Assembly (NCBI GenBank): GCA_019321725.1
Contig: CM033118.1
Location: forward strand, 12,240,071 to 12,304,070
Reading direction: 5' to 3'
Origin: Paulownia fortunei
Taxonomy: Eukaryota; Streptophyta; Magnoliopsida; Lamiales; Paulowniaceae
DNA length: 64,000 nt
Numbering within the stretch: the stretch's first letter is position 1; each line of letters starts with the position of its first letter. The notes below the pieces were generated by a model. The model was not told the origin of the DNA, ran no database searches, and saw only the letters and a list, made by a program, of their open reading frames with translations. Both the position numbers and the translations under genes were made by a program. Shown here in pieces: positions 12,640-23,593 of this stretch.

Positions 12640-13320
12640 CCTACATCAATCTTTCTTTTCAATCTACATAAATACATATCCACCTTTGACCTTTTTTAAT
12701 TCTATCTTGAAGTATAGGTTTCAACACTAAGGCTGACAACGAACACATTTTCCTTTTAGGTATAATTTCAAGCTTCAATCTGTGCATATCCAGTAATATT
12801 GACTTTTGTATGACAAAAAGAAAAGACGTAGATTTTCTACTCAATGCATCTGCAACCACATTCACTTTACTAGGATGATAGTTGATCACACAATCATAAT
12901 TCTTCACAAGTTCTAACTACCCCCATTATCTCATATCCAGTTCTTTTTAAGTAAAGAAGTACTTCAAACTTTTGTAATCTGTGTAAATCTCACACTTCTC
13001 ACCATACAAATAATGTCTCCAAATTTTCAAAGTAAAAACTACAACATCAAGTTCTAAATCATAGGTTGCATAATTCTTTTCATACCCTTTCAATTACTTT
13101 GAAGCATAGGCAATAATCCTCCAATTTTGCATCAAAACAACACCCAAGCCATTTTTTAAAACGTTACTATATACCATGAATCCACCAGTTCCTATTGGAA
13201 TAGTGAGAACAAGAGTTGTAGTCAATTTATGTTTCAATTCTTGAAAATTTCTTTGACAAGCATCAGTCCACAAGAACTTCATATTCTTTCTTGTCAATAT
13301 TATCAACAGAGTTGCTATCT
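12640..13320 (-). pseudogene. Chromovirus RNase H remnant
   Basis: The minus-strand frame 13094-13306 carries FLWTDACQRNFQELKHKL and a YSNVLKNGLGVVLMQ stretch (family: D-A-S-x-x-G-x-G-x-V-L-x-Q; the catalytic Asp is Ser here). The frame 12659-12907 carries INYHPSKVNVVADALSRKS, the hallmark end of the RNase H region. Both belong to the same minus-strand pol separated by frameshifts. Confidence 0.8.
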
Positions 13321-13399
13321 TTGAGAACCCTTGAACAAATCGTCAATAGTACCCTACTAATTCTAAGAAATTTCTTACTTTTGATACAGTTGTTGGTAT

Positions 13400-14040
13400 T
13401 TTCCACTTAATGATAGCTTCTACCTTGCCCGCATCAATGGAAATACTATTCTTGGATACTACATGACCTAAAAATATCACTTGTTCCAGCCAAAATTCGC
13501 ACTTCTTGAATTTAGCATACAACTATTTTTCCTTAAGAACTTGCAGCATAATTTTCAAGTGTTCCTTGTGCTCTTCTTTATCCTGTGAATAAATTAGAAT
13601 GCCATCAATAAACACAATCACAAATTTATTGAGAAATTTCTTGAACACCCTATTCATTAGATCCATAAAAGTCGCGGGGCCATTGGTTAAACCAAAAGGT
13701 ATCACTAGAAATTAATAATGTCTATACCTTATTCTGAATACAATCTTTTATATGTCTTTTTTCTTGATCTTTAATTAATGATACCCAAAACGCAAATCAG
13801 TCTTAGAAAATACTGATGCTCCCTGCAATTGATCAAACAAATCATCTATTCTTGGAAATGGATACTTATTCTTGACTGTAACTTTATTCAACTCTCTATA
13901 ATAAATACACAATCGCAATGTACCATTTTTTTTTACGAACAACATAGGTGCTCCCCAAGGAGAATAACTAGGGCGAATGAAACCCTTATCAAGCAATTCT
14001 TGTAATTAAACTTTTAACTCTTTCAACTCTATTGATGCCA
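13400..14040 (-). pseudogene. Chromovirus reverse transcriptase remnant with lost catalytic Asp
   Basis: The frame 13775-13996 reads [20 protein letters not shown] and [20 protein letters not shown], the N-terminal fingers of a gypsy reverse transcriptase. The frame 13523-13705 reads [20 protein letters not shown] and then [13 protein letters not shown]. The family motif is F-x-D-D; here the second Asp is Gly, which would abolish catalysis. A frameshift separates the two halves near 13710-13770. Confidence 0.85.
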
Positions 14041-14274
14041 TTCGATATAATGCTTTAGAAATAGGGGTAGTCCCTGACACGACGTCAATCACAAATTCAA
14101 TCTGGAGATCCAGTGGCAGTCCCAATAAATCATCTGGAAATACCTAAAAAAATTATTGAACCATATCTATATTTTTTGGCTTTAATTATGCTTCGATTGA
14201 AGTGTCCATAACAATTGACAAATATCCAAAATAACCTTTACTCAATATCTTTTGAGCTTTCAAAACAATTATAA

Positions 14275-14540
14275 TTAATAAGGACTTTGAGAATGAAGTA
14301 CCACTAAACACAAACTGTTCTTCCCTAAGTGATGAAAAATCACAACCTTCTTGTTATAATCAATTGTCACATGATATTTGTTAAACCAATCCATACCCAA
14401 AATAACCTCAAATTTTGGTCTTGTTAAAATAACAAGATCCGCATAGAGTGTCCTATCACCAATCTGAATAGAGCAGGTTGTCAATATTTGGTTGGAATCC
14501 ATTTTATCCTCGGATGGAACTGTCACACTATACCTTACTT
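14275..14540 (-). pseudogene. Chromovirus aspartic protease-like remnant
   Basis: The minus-strand frame 14275-14526 contains ADLVILTRPKFEVILGMDWF followed by NKYHVTIDYNKK. This is the C-terminal half of the retropepsin-like protease of gypsy elements, with the diagnostic I-L-G-M-D-W-L. The D-S/T-G active-site part should lie just upstream (14540-14640) but is too diverged for me to place with confidence. Confidence 0.7.
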
Positions 14541-14760
14541 TTCATAATTCTAGTGTAATGCCTAATTTTCTCGAAAATGCACTTGATGTAAATTAATGCG
14601 TAGACCCAGAATCTATCAATATAATTGTTGGTATCCTAAAAATTAAAATAGTACCTATGACTATAGAAGCATCCTGCATCAACTTGTTCTTGTGTCATTG
14701 CATATACTCTCTCTTGAACTCTCCCCTGCATATTTTCTATATTTATGTAATAGGCACACT

Positions 14761-15559
14761 AAGCCGCTCCCACCTTTAAAAATTCTTCATTTTAACGCTT
14801 TTATAGTACTCCTGCTAATGACTTGACTTAGGTCACACCACCCTCCGAAAAGTCCCCAAGTTTTGCTCGACCCTCTTGTGTGACGGGCCGCAAGATTGAC
14901 TATAAGGTTCACACGATTCTTTAAGGGCCCAAAACTAGCTCTCCATTTTGTAGGTTGCGACAATTCAACAAAATTGTCATATATTCCCATAAGCACACGT
15001 AACCCATTATAGTTTCCCTTTTTTTTTTTTGAGTGAGTTATAATATTTATCTCTTGTGGAGGATTTTTGGATGATTTTTGTATGATATCACACACACACA
15101 CACACTCAGTTAGCGCTATTACACATTCATTGTATGTGAACACATTAGCCACTCCAAAAGAAAATTTACACACTTTTCTTGCACACTAACTCTCCAACCT
15201 CTTTCTAGCTCTCAAACTCTCTACACTCCACTCTTCAATTCACCATAGAATATACTACACAAAAACACATACAAACACATTTTATAGATAAACAAAAGAC
15301 ACATACACATTTAAAAACCTCACAAATCCTCACACTAACTCTTGCTCTCAAGAGAAAGGTCGAACTTGAAAAAAAAAGAGAAAACAAGTTCATAGGTTCA
15401 GGCTAAAGATAAGCCCATTATGGGCTTGGTAACCACATGTAAATAAGCTAACTTTATGATCCTCTAGAAATTTTCTCCCCCAAAGCATGATGGAGTACGG
15501 TCCATAAGATTATGGTTTAAAAAATTGGATTAATGTTTGTTATGTGTTGAGAAGTGGGG
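14761..15559. other. Unassigned stretch with a short CA repeat
   Basis: An unusually GC-rich patch at 14830-14950 is followed by a poly-T tract near 15018 and a (CA)6-7 run at 15090-15105. From 15180 to 15340 the sequence is rich in CTCT and ACACA. A minus-strand open frame of 128 codons spans 14787-15173 but shows no recognisable domain. This may be a diverged 5' leader or LTR of the chromovirus to its left; no end could be confirmed. Confidence 0.4.
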
Positions 15560-16790
15560 TTTAGTGCTTGGAGTGATGATTGTTGTGGTTATTTTGATGA
15601 TATTATGGATTAAGACCACATTCCATGCATTTCTTCATTTTTTTTTCTATTTTTGTATAGTTTTTCAGAATGACGGGCATTTTCATCCATTCTTGAATTT
15701 TTTTTTCTATTTCTAACATTCTTGGCCATGGCAACCAGAAATTTTTCATATTTTTTTCTATTTTGCATGATTTTTGTCACAAAAATTGGAGTATTTTGGT
15801 CATTTTGCCTCGGAGGGCACTGTCAACATTTCACTTTCATTTTCTATCATTTTTACCATATTGGGATATTCCCTGCATTTTTTAAATTTTCCCCCAAATT
15901 TTCCTTTTTTGGTAATCTTTTGCATCATTTGGGTATTTTTGTCCTTTCACTTTTTTTTTTCTGCATTTCCAAACATCTTTAAATATTTTTCAAGCATTTT
16001 CTGATTTTCAGCATTTTTAGGAACTTCCCATCATTTTTGTAAAACTTAATAGTATCATGATCTTTTTGGCATCACCCAAGGGATTATTTTTTGCAACTTG
16101 CATTAACGACTAGACCACTAGGGTCACATTTGCATCCAACTTATCCATTTTACACATGGAAGGGTATTTTGATCATTTGGCAAAGTCTGACCCTCTTAAG
16201 GCATTCACACCACTTTCAAGCCCCAAAAAAGAGTATGTTAAGACTTTTTCATGCTTCATGTTTGTTTCAACTACCCCGGAGGGGTTTTTTGGTCATTTGC
16301 AGGTATTTTCCTAATTTGACCCCCGAAATGGCAATTTGGGAAATTTAGATCTTTTTTGGCCCTAGGGAGGGCATCTCATCATGCCTAAGGAGGATATTTT
16401 AGATATTTACACACATTTATGTCATCTTTGCTCCTTAAAGGGCATTTTAATCATTACGAGTCATAATCATGCCTTAGAGCCATCGAAGGGCATTTTGGTC
16501 ATAGGTATCACGCATTTTTCCTCAGGGAGAGAGATTTAGGCATTTCCATCCATCTTGATATGTTTGGCTCCCAAATGGTATTTCGGTCATTCCTAGGAAG
16601 TTTCATGTATTTAGGGCCAAAGAGGGCATTTTGGTCATTTTTAATGCACTTAGCCCCCAAATTAATTTCCATACATTAGGCATAAGGAGCGTGTTTTGCT
16701 AATCTTCATGCATTTTAACCCTCCTGAGGGAATTTGGATCATTTTTAGGTACCCTCATGCATTTTGGGGAGTCATAGACACTTTTACACA
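15560..16790 (+). repeat. Degenerate minisatellite built on TTTTGGTCATTT
   Basis: Variants of GGGCATTTTGGTCATTTT recur irregularly every 50-90 bases, for example near 15795, 16160, 16285, 16440, 16488, 16575, 16625 and 16735. They alternate with an ATGCATTT or GGCATTT stretch and a C-rich joint such as CCCCGGAGGGG. Small frames at 15722-16004 and 16091-16348 are by-products of the repeat. The stretch ends about 600 bases beyond the 3' end of the NAC gene. It has no coding potential that I can support. Confidence 0.65.
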
Positions 16791-17394
16791 CTAGGTTTCC
16801 ACGCACACTTTTGCATACTTGACATACGTACTCTCATTTGATTTGTAAATGAAATAGAATATTAACAACACTTAGAAATGCAAAAATTCGTTAAGTGTAT
16901 TGCGAAATGATCACTTACATGCACAAATTGCTATTCATGAATTTTGTATAATGAAACTTTTGTACTATGTATACAACACAACTAAATATGTGAACTTTTG
17001 GTTAAGGTATAATTCAATTTCTAATATGCACTTGTTCGGTGCATGTGACTTGCAAACGTGCGAGAAAGACACAACACTTGAAACCATGTTTAGCACCATA
17101 TAATTTTGGAACTCATTACATATGCTAGTTTTGAAGCTTAAAATTAGACTTAAATGGAAGACACAACAAACATACAATGTAAACAGGATTTCTCCAAGTG
17201 GATCACTGCTAACTATGCTATCATTTATTAACATAACACTTGATTTATTCGGGAAATGGACTTTGCCCATCACCTACCTATTTTTACATTGAAATTAGCC
17301 CCCGAAACTGAATCTTAATTTGGTCTCATTTCTATACTACTACTAGAGTAGCATAGAATTAACTGAAGTTGGTTCTGAGATTTTTGACCTTACT
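16791..17394. other. 3' flank of the NAC gene
   Basis: No repeat or gene was recognised here. The part nearest 17394 should contain the 3' untranslated region of the NAC gene on the minus strand. A minus-strand frame at 16965-17273 has no domain. Confidence 0.5.
17244..17249 (-). terminator. Candidate polyadenylation signal of the NAC gene
   Basis: An AATAAA hexamer lies on the minus strand about 146 bases after the stop codon; a second lies at 17224-17229. Plant signals are loose, so this is a candidate only. Confidence 0.35.
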
Positions 17395-19690
17395 TCACCA
17401 AATATTGGAGTCCACATTAAAGGGTTGCTCCGATGGTGGCTGGGGGACTGAATCTAGAACCCTAGAGGTAGAAGCCATGTTGAAATTGGAGGTGAAATCA
17501 TTTCCAAACTGAGAAATATTCCCTTGTGGCATAAAAGAGTAATTATCAGTGGTGGTGGCTCCTCTGGGCTGATGTCCTCTAAGCTGCAATGCTGTGAGAA
17601 GCAAAGAATTCATGGAAAGATTAGTGCTCAGTAATGGCCAAGTTAGTGATGGTAGAGAGTTAGCTGCTGCTGCTGCTTCCGTTGCTGCACTCCAGTTCAT
17701 TATGTTACTATCACTGTTGTAGTTTTGTAGGGCAATATTAGTTGATGAAGAAATGGGCATGCTGTTGCTGAAATTTGGTAGCTCGATGTCTCCAAGCTCG
17801 TTAACCATTGCATTCGTATCGCATGGGGACTCTTGGGATGGTGGCGAGGAAGGTGTCTGTTGAGGCTTCTTTACTGTCGAACTCTTTTGGAAGACTCTAC
17901 AAACAACCCATTCCTCCTGTTGGAATACAAGTAGTTGAGGAGAATCAATGGCTAAAGTCATGATAAATAAACGAGTAGTTGAAATTCTTTTTCTTTAGTT
18001 CTCTAATAGTATAAGACACCTAGTACCAGCAACCAACAGACTATTATCAAGTGTATTAGTCCTAATCATTTATCACATTTTTCGACGTCTCACATTAATT
18101 ATATTTGAGTGTGACATCAAGTAGTGTGATAGAAGATCCAAATTGTATTACTCCTAATCATTTATCACATTTTTTGATTTTTTGATGTGTCACATTGATT
18201 AATTTGTGTTTGACATCCAAAAGTATGATAGAAGTTCTGCTTGAGAAATTCTTGGAGACAAAATATGAGAAACGAGAAAAAATAAATCATTGGCCAACTT
18301 TTTACCTTTGTGGGTTTGAAAGCAAGCTTGTTTTCTAGTCGATATTCATGCATAACCCAGTTTGTTTTTTCACCCTTGGGAGCTCTACCTCTGTAGAAGA
18401 CGAGTGTTTTCTTCATGCCAACCAAGACACTGCCCCGGAAAATTTCCTTGTCCTTGCCTGTTGTTTTCCAGTAGCCTGCTTCCGTTGCTCGATTGGTCCT
18501 CAGGCCGGTAGGGTATTTTCGGTCTCTCAGGCTGAAAAAATACCATTCTTTTTCTCCCATGGAGGCTTTGGCTGCAAGTTAAAACATTCAAGGTTATCTT
18601 TTTTCTGTTTGCATGAAGGAGCTTCATTTACATATACATTTCCTGAGTCCAAACATACAATATCCATTACTTAGTTTTCCTTATGTTTAATTTTCACTTT
18701 TTTTCTTTCCCTCTCCATTTGTTTTTTTGGTTTGAACAAGAATATAATATAAACTTAAGAAGCCTAACATTAACCAGCAACAAGAGGGAATAATCAGTCA
18801 AATAGGTGGAGCTTATTATTGCTACTAATGTTATGATAATAATGCATCCATTTTTTCACTTCACAAACTCAATATTATCTAAAACTTAGCTTGTCGGATT
18901 GAAGTTAAAGGAAATTAAAAAAAAAAGAAAGAAAAAGAAATCATATTCGGAAAAAGCAAGATAGAAAAGTACAAATGAGATAACAAATTCAATTATATGT
19001 GTAATTTTAGAAAATTTAACCACATACAACAAAGATTTTGATGTTGAGAGAAAACTCAAAATTCTCTCCATATCACAACTATCCTTTTGCACATACGTAG
19101 TCCAGTAATATGTATAACATAAGATATTTATACCTTTATGTTATTGAAGATTTGAATTGCATAATTGTGTCAATAACGCTAGTTATTTTATTAATATAAA
19201 CATGCAGGATATATGAACATTGTCAACCTAAATCTGAATTGTTCGAGCCCTACGACCTAATATTATTAGGTTGGATTCACATGACTATCCTGACGATATC
19301 AAAATCAATCTGATACAGAATAATTGAATATGAATATTCAAGAATCTTGTTTCAAACAGACCATATATTCAAACAAGAAGGATTTCAAAATTAGAGCTAC
19401 ATATATGTAACAAAGAAGGCATAAAAATTTGCACGAAAAATTTCGACTCTCAGAAGATTTTAGATTTCTCCTTAAAAAGAAGAACAAAAGCAGCAGCAGA
19501 AATCCAAAATCATGATTTTTTAAGCTATATGTATACCTGGGAGGTCCCATGGTTCACACTTATTGAGATCAACATCGGCAACAGCCCTTGTGGTGAACTC
19601 GAAATCGGAAACTTTGTTACTAAGATAATAAGTGATAAGTTCTTCATCTGTGGGATGGAACCTGAATCCGGGAGGAAGATTTTCCTCCAT
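17395..19690 (-). CDS. NAC-domain transcription factor, NAC058-like (three exons)
   Basis: This gene encodes a nuclear DNA-binding regulator of 313 residues. Exon 1 is 19690-19537, exon 2 18571-18306 and exon 3 17916-17395. Introns of 965 and 389 bases both have GT-AG ends and lie at the usual NAC positions. I start at the ATG at 19690, giving [18 protein letters not shown]. The NAC domain covers residues 5-151: subdomain A at 5-23, [11 protein letters not shown] at 41-51, the [17 protein letters not shown] stretch at 71-87, KKTLVFY at 105-111, MHEYRL at 125-130, and [12 protein letters not shown] at 141-152. The tail has an Ala run and ends FNVDSNIW. The domain sequence is closest, as I recall it, to Arabidopsis NAC058, a regulator linked to suberin formation; the CUC3/NAC100 groups are the alternative. 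I see no miR164 site: its usual region reads [10 protein letters not shown] instead. The reading frame is intact throughout, and this is the only gene here that looks functional. Confidence 0.93.
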
Positions 19691-20160
19691 TTCGATCTCC
19701 AACCCTACTGAGAGAGAGAGAGTACTGATGAATAAAAATCGAACCGACCCGATCGATGGATGAGTTGTACGTGATCGATTTTGCTAGTGCAAAAAACGAA
19801 CCAAGTACGGTAGGCAGCGAGGGATCGGGGTATTAATGGCCCCTCCATTGTTTTCAATATCTCATGATCCTTGAAGAAGAAGCTGTTTTTAAGTCTTTGT
19901 TTATTCTGATAATTACAGCTAACACTTTGACAAAGATAGTGTATCAAGGTTTAGATTTTCTTAATGCTTAAATGGATTACAATATTGCCATTGGATAGGA
20001 TGACATTAGGGTGTTGCATGTCCTTATTTTCCCCTTGGGCTGTGACCTTAGTCATCACCAAATATTGGCACACAAAATTGACATTGGGCAAGGCTAATTA
20101 TGCGTGTGTAGGAGGGTTTTTTCGATTGATCACTTTTGCTGTGTTAAAATTTATAGCTGA
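19691..20160 (-). promoter_or_regulatory. Upstream region of the NAC gene
   Basis: Directly before the start codon, on the gene strand, lies a CT run (complement of GAGAGAGAGAGAG at 19711-19723), a pyrimidine patch common in plant leaders. A TATA-like GCTATAAATT (minus) lies at 20148-20157, about 460 bases above the start codon, which would imply a long leader. Which of these is used cannot be decided from sequence alone. Confidence 0.35.
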
Positions 20161-20914
20161 TATTCATATCTTTTATTTTTTGCAACAGTTAAAAAGCCAC
20201 AATTTTTAATTTAGTGTTCCATTATACGAATAAATTATTTCATATCCAAATTAACCAATAATTGTAAAACCGAATATATGTTATTGTACTAAAAATTATA
20301 ACTAATAACAATAATACAGTTTAAAATTTTAAATTTGTATTGCACTGTAACCCATCATTTGTTACCACATATACCAAGGATAATGTATAGTAGTTAGAAG
20401 ATGAATTGGTGTATTGGAGGAAAGGAGTGGCAAATAATAAATTGAACAGGAATAGTAGTGTGTGAATTACAAGTGAGGAGTTTGTCCGTATTAAGGGCCT
20501 GGTCCAACCACCTTCACCCATTTCTGCCCACCAAAACTCTGGCTAACCTCACTCTTCCTCCAATTGCAACATGCCTTATCATCTTTATTATTCTATTGAC
20601 ACATTGTTCCTTTTTGTACTCTATCTTTAGCTCCACAGGCCACACGTGTTTTTTCTCTTTTATTTATTTTTTCATTTCTTGTTTGGTGTGTGTGTGTTTT
20701 GGGGTGGGGGAGTGGGGAGGCGGGAATGAAATCAGCAAGCCATAGCACCCTTCTCCTATATAAGCTAATTTTCGCTTAAGCAAAAACACACATAAACAAC
20801 TCATATTGATGACTACATGAGTCACATATAATACAGGAATAGCGTTAATCGAATCCAATTTATTAAACCAAACTTACTCCAGGTTAAAGACTGAATTCCC
20901 AACATGCAATCAAG
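20161..20914. other. Intergenic sequence upstream of NAC
   Basis: A TATA-like CTATATAAGC lies on the + strand at 20756-20765, but no + strand gene follows. A GT/GGGG-rich patch lies at 20686-20722. Small frames on both strands at 20321-20858 have no domain. Confidence 0.4.
20642..20649. promoter_or_regulatory. ACACGTGT palindrome (G-box/ABRE-like) upstream of NAC
   Basis: A perfect palindrome with a CACGTG core lies about 950 bases above the NAC start. bZIP and bHLH factors bind this core, and ABA-response elements share ACGTG. Given the suggested link of NAC058-type genes to suberin and ABA it is a plausible site, but single 8-base matches occur by chance. Confidence 0.3.

Positions 20915-20953
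<39 letters not shown>
20915..20953 (+). repeat. (AC)n(AT)n microsatellite
   Basis: A run of about 14 AC units at 20915-20942 is followed directly by a short AT run. Confidence 0.95.
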
Positions 20954-21069
20954 CACATACATGTATATGTATACATATTAATCTGATATGATGTGATTAT
21001 AAACCTGTACAATGATTAAAATAAATATTTTCAGTGAGACATTGGGACTTTTGGTAAAATTTTATGCTA

Positions 21070-21185
21070 CGGTACTCAAGTGGATTTAACGGCCGTTGCA
21101 CGTATATATGATGATATTATAAAATAAAATATCAATATTATCATATATATTTTTAACAGCCCACAATCTCACTTGTATAGTACCC
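21070..21185. repeat. Short imperfect foldback, MITE-like
   Basis: GGTACTCAAGTG at 21071 pairs with the complement of CACTTGTATAGTACC ending near 21184, and TATATATGATGATATT near 21103 pairs with AATATTATCATATATA near 21134. The arms are about 48 bases with small gaps around a loop of about 16 bases. There is no coding potential. Terminal repeats flanking a tiny element suggest a miniature transposon remnant; the superfamily is unclear. Confidence 0.6.
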
Positions 21186-22306
21186 ATATGAATGATATCT
21201 CATGAGTTTGATTTTTGGAATATTTATAAAAAATTGTTTTCAATGTAATTAATGCTTACACATAAGAATGGGTTAAAAAACTATAAGAAAATATGTTATT
21301 TCTAATGCCAATAAGATTGTTCAAGTGATAAATTTAAAACTCCAAATTTCTACAATTAATTTTTTTTGGTTCCGCTCTCATAATATTTTTCTATGTTTAA
21401 TTATATGCTTAAGTTGTTTCTTATAAGTAGCATGCTTCGTTTTCCTCTATAAAACAAAAAGGAAAAAAAAAAAAAAACTACTGATGTATAAACATGTGCA
21501 CCTTTCTACATTTGTCAGTCCAAAATTTCATTTTATATTTAATGTAAAAACTAACTTTTACATTTAATTACTTTTAGTGCACCTCTCTTTTGTAAATCAG
21601 ATGTGCGATATTGAAATTAAAAATATCAATATATAAATACATCTATATGTAAGATTATAATGGGTTGAGAAAGATTGTCTGTCTAAAAACTTAATTGCCC
21701 TAATAAAGAACAAATTTATTAACATTATTTTTTAAATACGTCCCTCATGTCCTGGGTTTATATTTTCAGACACCCATTATAAGAAAAAGATGGTGACGAG
21801 AATGTTATTGCAACTAATTATACATATTTAGTGATGAACTTTTTGTACGTCATAATAATAGCTTTTATAAATATGCTAGTAACAAGAATTATGTATAAAT
21901 TATTACTATTGAAAGTCAATAATACAAGAATTATGGATAAATTATCAATTATGATAATTACTAATACAAATATAACAACAACAAAAATTGATATAATAGC
22001 TCTCGGACTTTGTCACTGTTTTGTATTATCACTTATATATGGTTGATTGTCAATAATAAAACAACTTAAACTCAATTATTATCACTATAAAGCTTGTAAA
22101 AAGTCATTATTGTGTCAAAAGAAAGAAGAAAAAGAAAAGTTGTCACTTAATATGAACCATTAATTATTGATAACTTTAACACTATCGTTGAAAATTTTAC
22201 CACAATTATTATTATTTTTATTTTAGGTCATAGCACATGGAGTTCTTACAAAAAATTAACAGGAGACGTAATTGGGCCTAATTCAATAAATTAAAAGCAT
22301 TTTTTA
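21186..22306. other. AT-rich intergenic sequence
   Basis: Long A/T runs (such as poly-A near 21462) and AATTAT-rich stretches fill this part. A small + frame at 21831-22046 (71 codons) is low complexity and matches nothing I know. I see no other structure. Confidence 0.5.
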
Positions 22307-22470
22307 TACTCCCTCCTTCCTAAAATTATAGGACTAATTTGACCCATACAGAGTTTTATATAAATAATAAAAAAGTATAAGTACTGTATATATTTACATT
22401 AATATCCACAAAAAAATAATTATTAGAAATTATCAGTGTCACATTATTATTTTACTTAAAATAATAGTTT
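22307..22470 (+). mobile_element. One end of a Stowaway-type MITE
   Basis: TA followed by CTCCCTCCTTCCTAAAATTA matches the Stowaway terminal inverted repeat (CTCCCTCCGTYYC) and its TA target. The next part, with GGACTAATTTGACCCATACA and AATAATAAAAAAGTATAAGT, is also typical of Stowaway interiors. The opposite terminus (GGAGGGAGTA) is not found within the next 600 bases, so the element is truncated or badly decayed. Confidence 0.65.
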
Positions 22471-23237
22471 CAGAAAATAAAAAGTTATGTTAAAAAAATA
22501 AAATCTTATTTTAGAATACCCTAAAAGAAAGTAAGAGTGATAAAATTAAGGCAGAATATTTAAATTATAGGATAATATATGATGATTGTAATTAGTTAAA
22601 ATAGTGATGTTTGGTGCATGTGAATGAGTGATCATTAAAATAAGGATAGAGGTTATGAGGAGTGGTTAAAATGTTCACCAAACCACAAGACTGTATCTCT
22701 CTGTCTTGTTAAGTCTTGTTTTGAAAGCTCGATCGATGCTGCTCTTTTCTTCTTTTTTCTGGTCATTAGAGTCTCCATTTTTTCAATCCTAACCACAACC
22801 CTTTATGTACTTGCTGCTTCTACACTCACCTTTCTAGAATCTGTGTGTATTATATTGTATGTGTTTTACATGTATGCTTTCATTATAAATATTTTAAGTA
22901 TACTATTGTAGATGTAAGGTACTTAAAGAAGAAAACTAAAACTATGTCACTGCAATTAAAATGTTTAGAAAGATAAAAACCATCATCAACATGTATCCTG
23001 AGTTCAAAGACAAATAGCATCATGAAATAGAAATAGAAGTATTAAGTACATAAATGTGAAATTTCATAAACATGATCGAATTTGGTAATTAGAAATCGAT
23101 ATGTATTTCATTAACTGCCCATAACTGAAATTATTTATAATATACAAAATTACCAAAAATAATAGAACAAAATTATCATTTAATTAGTACGTTATACACG
23201 TATAAATCTTGTGCGATCACACACACATAAATGTGTA
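22471..23237. other. AT-rich intergenic sequence
   Basis: No gene or element end was seen. A less AT-rich patch with CTTTTCTTCTTTTTTC lies near 22743-22800. Confidence 0.45.
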
Positions 23238-23249
23238 GATATATATATA

Positions 23250-23293
<44 letters not shown>

Positions 23294-23294
23294 G

Positions 23295-23329
<35 letters not shown>

Positions 23330-23350
23330 GTATGTATATATATGTGTGTG
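23238..23350 (+). repeat. (TA)n / (GTAT)n compound microsatellite
   Basis: TA runs at 23240-23282 are followed by GTAT units, a second TA run at 23296-23316, further GTAT units and a GT run ending near 23350. The apparent small proteins rich in Tyr and Ile across this stretch are by-products of the repeat. Confidence 0.95.
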
Positions 23351-23411
23351 TGGGGTGTTATCTTACAACTAGTCTATATATATGTGTGGGGTATTATCTT
23401 ACAACTAGTCT
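23351..23411 (+). repeat. Tandem duplication of about 38 bases
   Basis: GTGTGGGGTGTTATCTTACA followed by ACTAGTCTA occurs near 23347, and the nearly identical GTGTGGGGTATTATCTTACA with ACTAGTCTA follows at about 23384. The two copies are separated by part of the TA microsatellite. Confidence 0.8.
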
Positions 23412-23433
23412 ACTTCAAATTATTCATTCCAAT

Positions 23434-23561
23434 ATAGTGTTGTATTTTTTATTTTATATAATATATGCATACTGTGTGTATTTTATTAAAATAAAATAAA
23501 AAATATTTTATATAAATAATAGGTATATATTATGTAAAATACAAAATACAATACAACATTA
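23434..23561. repeat. Imperfect inverted repeat with roughly 35-40 base arms
   Basis: TAGTGTTGTATTTTTTATTT near 23434 pairs with the complement of AAATACAATACAACATTA near 23544-23561; ATAATATATGC pairs with GGTATATATTAT. The loop is about 55 bases. The sequence is flanked by CTAGTCTACTT at 23405-23415 and 23583-23593, which could be a long target duplication or chance reuse of the neighbouring repeat. Confidence 0.55.
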
Positions 23562-23593
23562 AAAGGAAACATCCAACTGATTCTAGTCTACTT

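Larger units (their letters stand above)
11285..14760 (-). mobile_element. Chromovirus internal region (protease to chromodomain-like end), minus strand
   Basis: The minus strand shows, in order from 14526 down, aspartic protease, reverse transcriptase, RNase H, integrase and a chromodomain-like C-terminus. That is the Ty3/gypsy chromovirus order. All domains are interrupted by stops or frameshifts. The gag part expected above 14700 is not recognisable, and neither the primer binding site nor the 5' LTR could be placed. Confidence 0.85.

Noticed and set aside
14787..15173. Minus-strand frame of 128 codons near the chromovirus
   Set aside because: It contains translated CA repeat (VCVCD) and poly-Lys from a poly-T run and shows no gag motif.
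17575..17615. miR164 target site in the NAC third exon
   Set aside because: GAGAAGCA matches part of miR164, but the rest of the 21-base site does not pair and the usual encoded peptide is absent.
19964..20209. + strand frame of 81 codons upstream of NAC
   Set aside because: No recognisable domain and no supporting promoter or codon evidence; it lies in the likely NAC promoter.
23231..23499. Small Tyr/Ile-rich frames
   Set aside because: They are translations of the TA/GTAT microsatellite.
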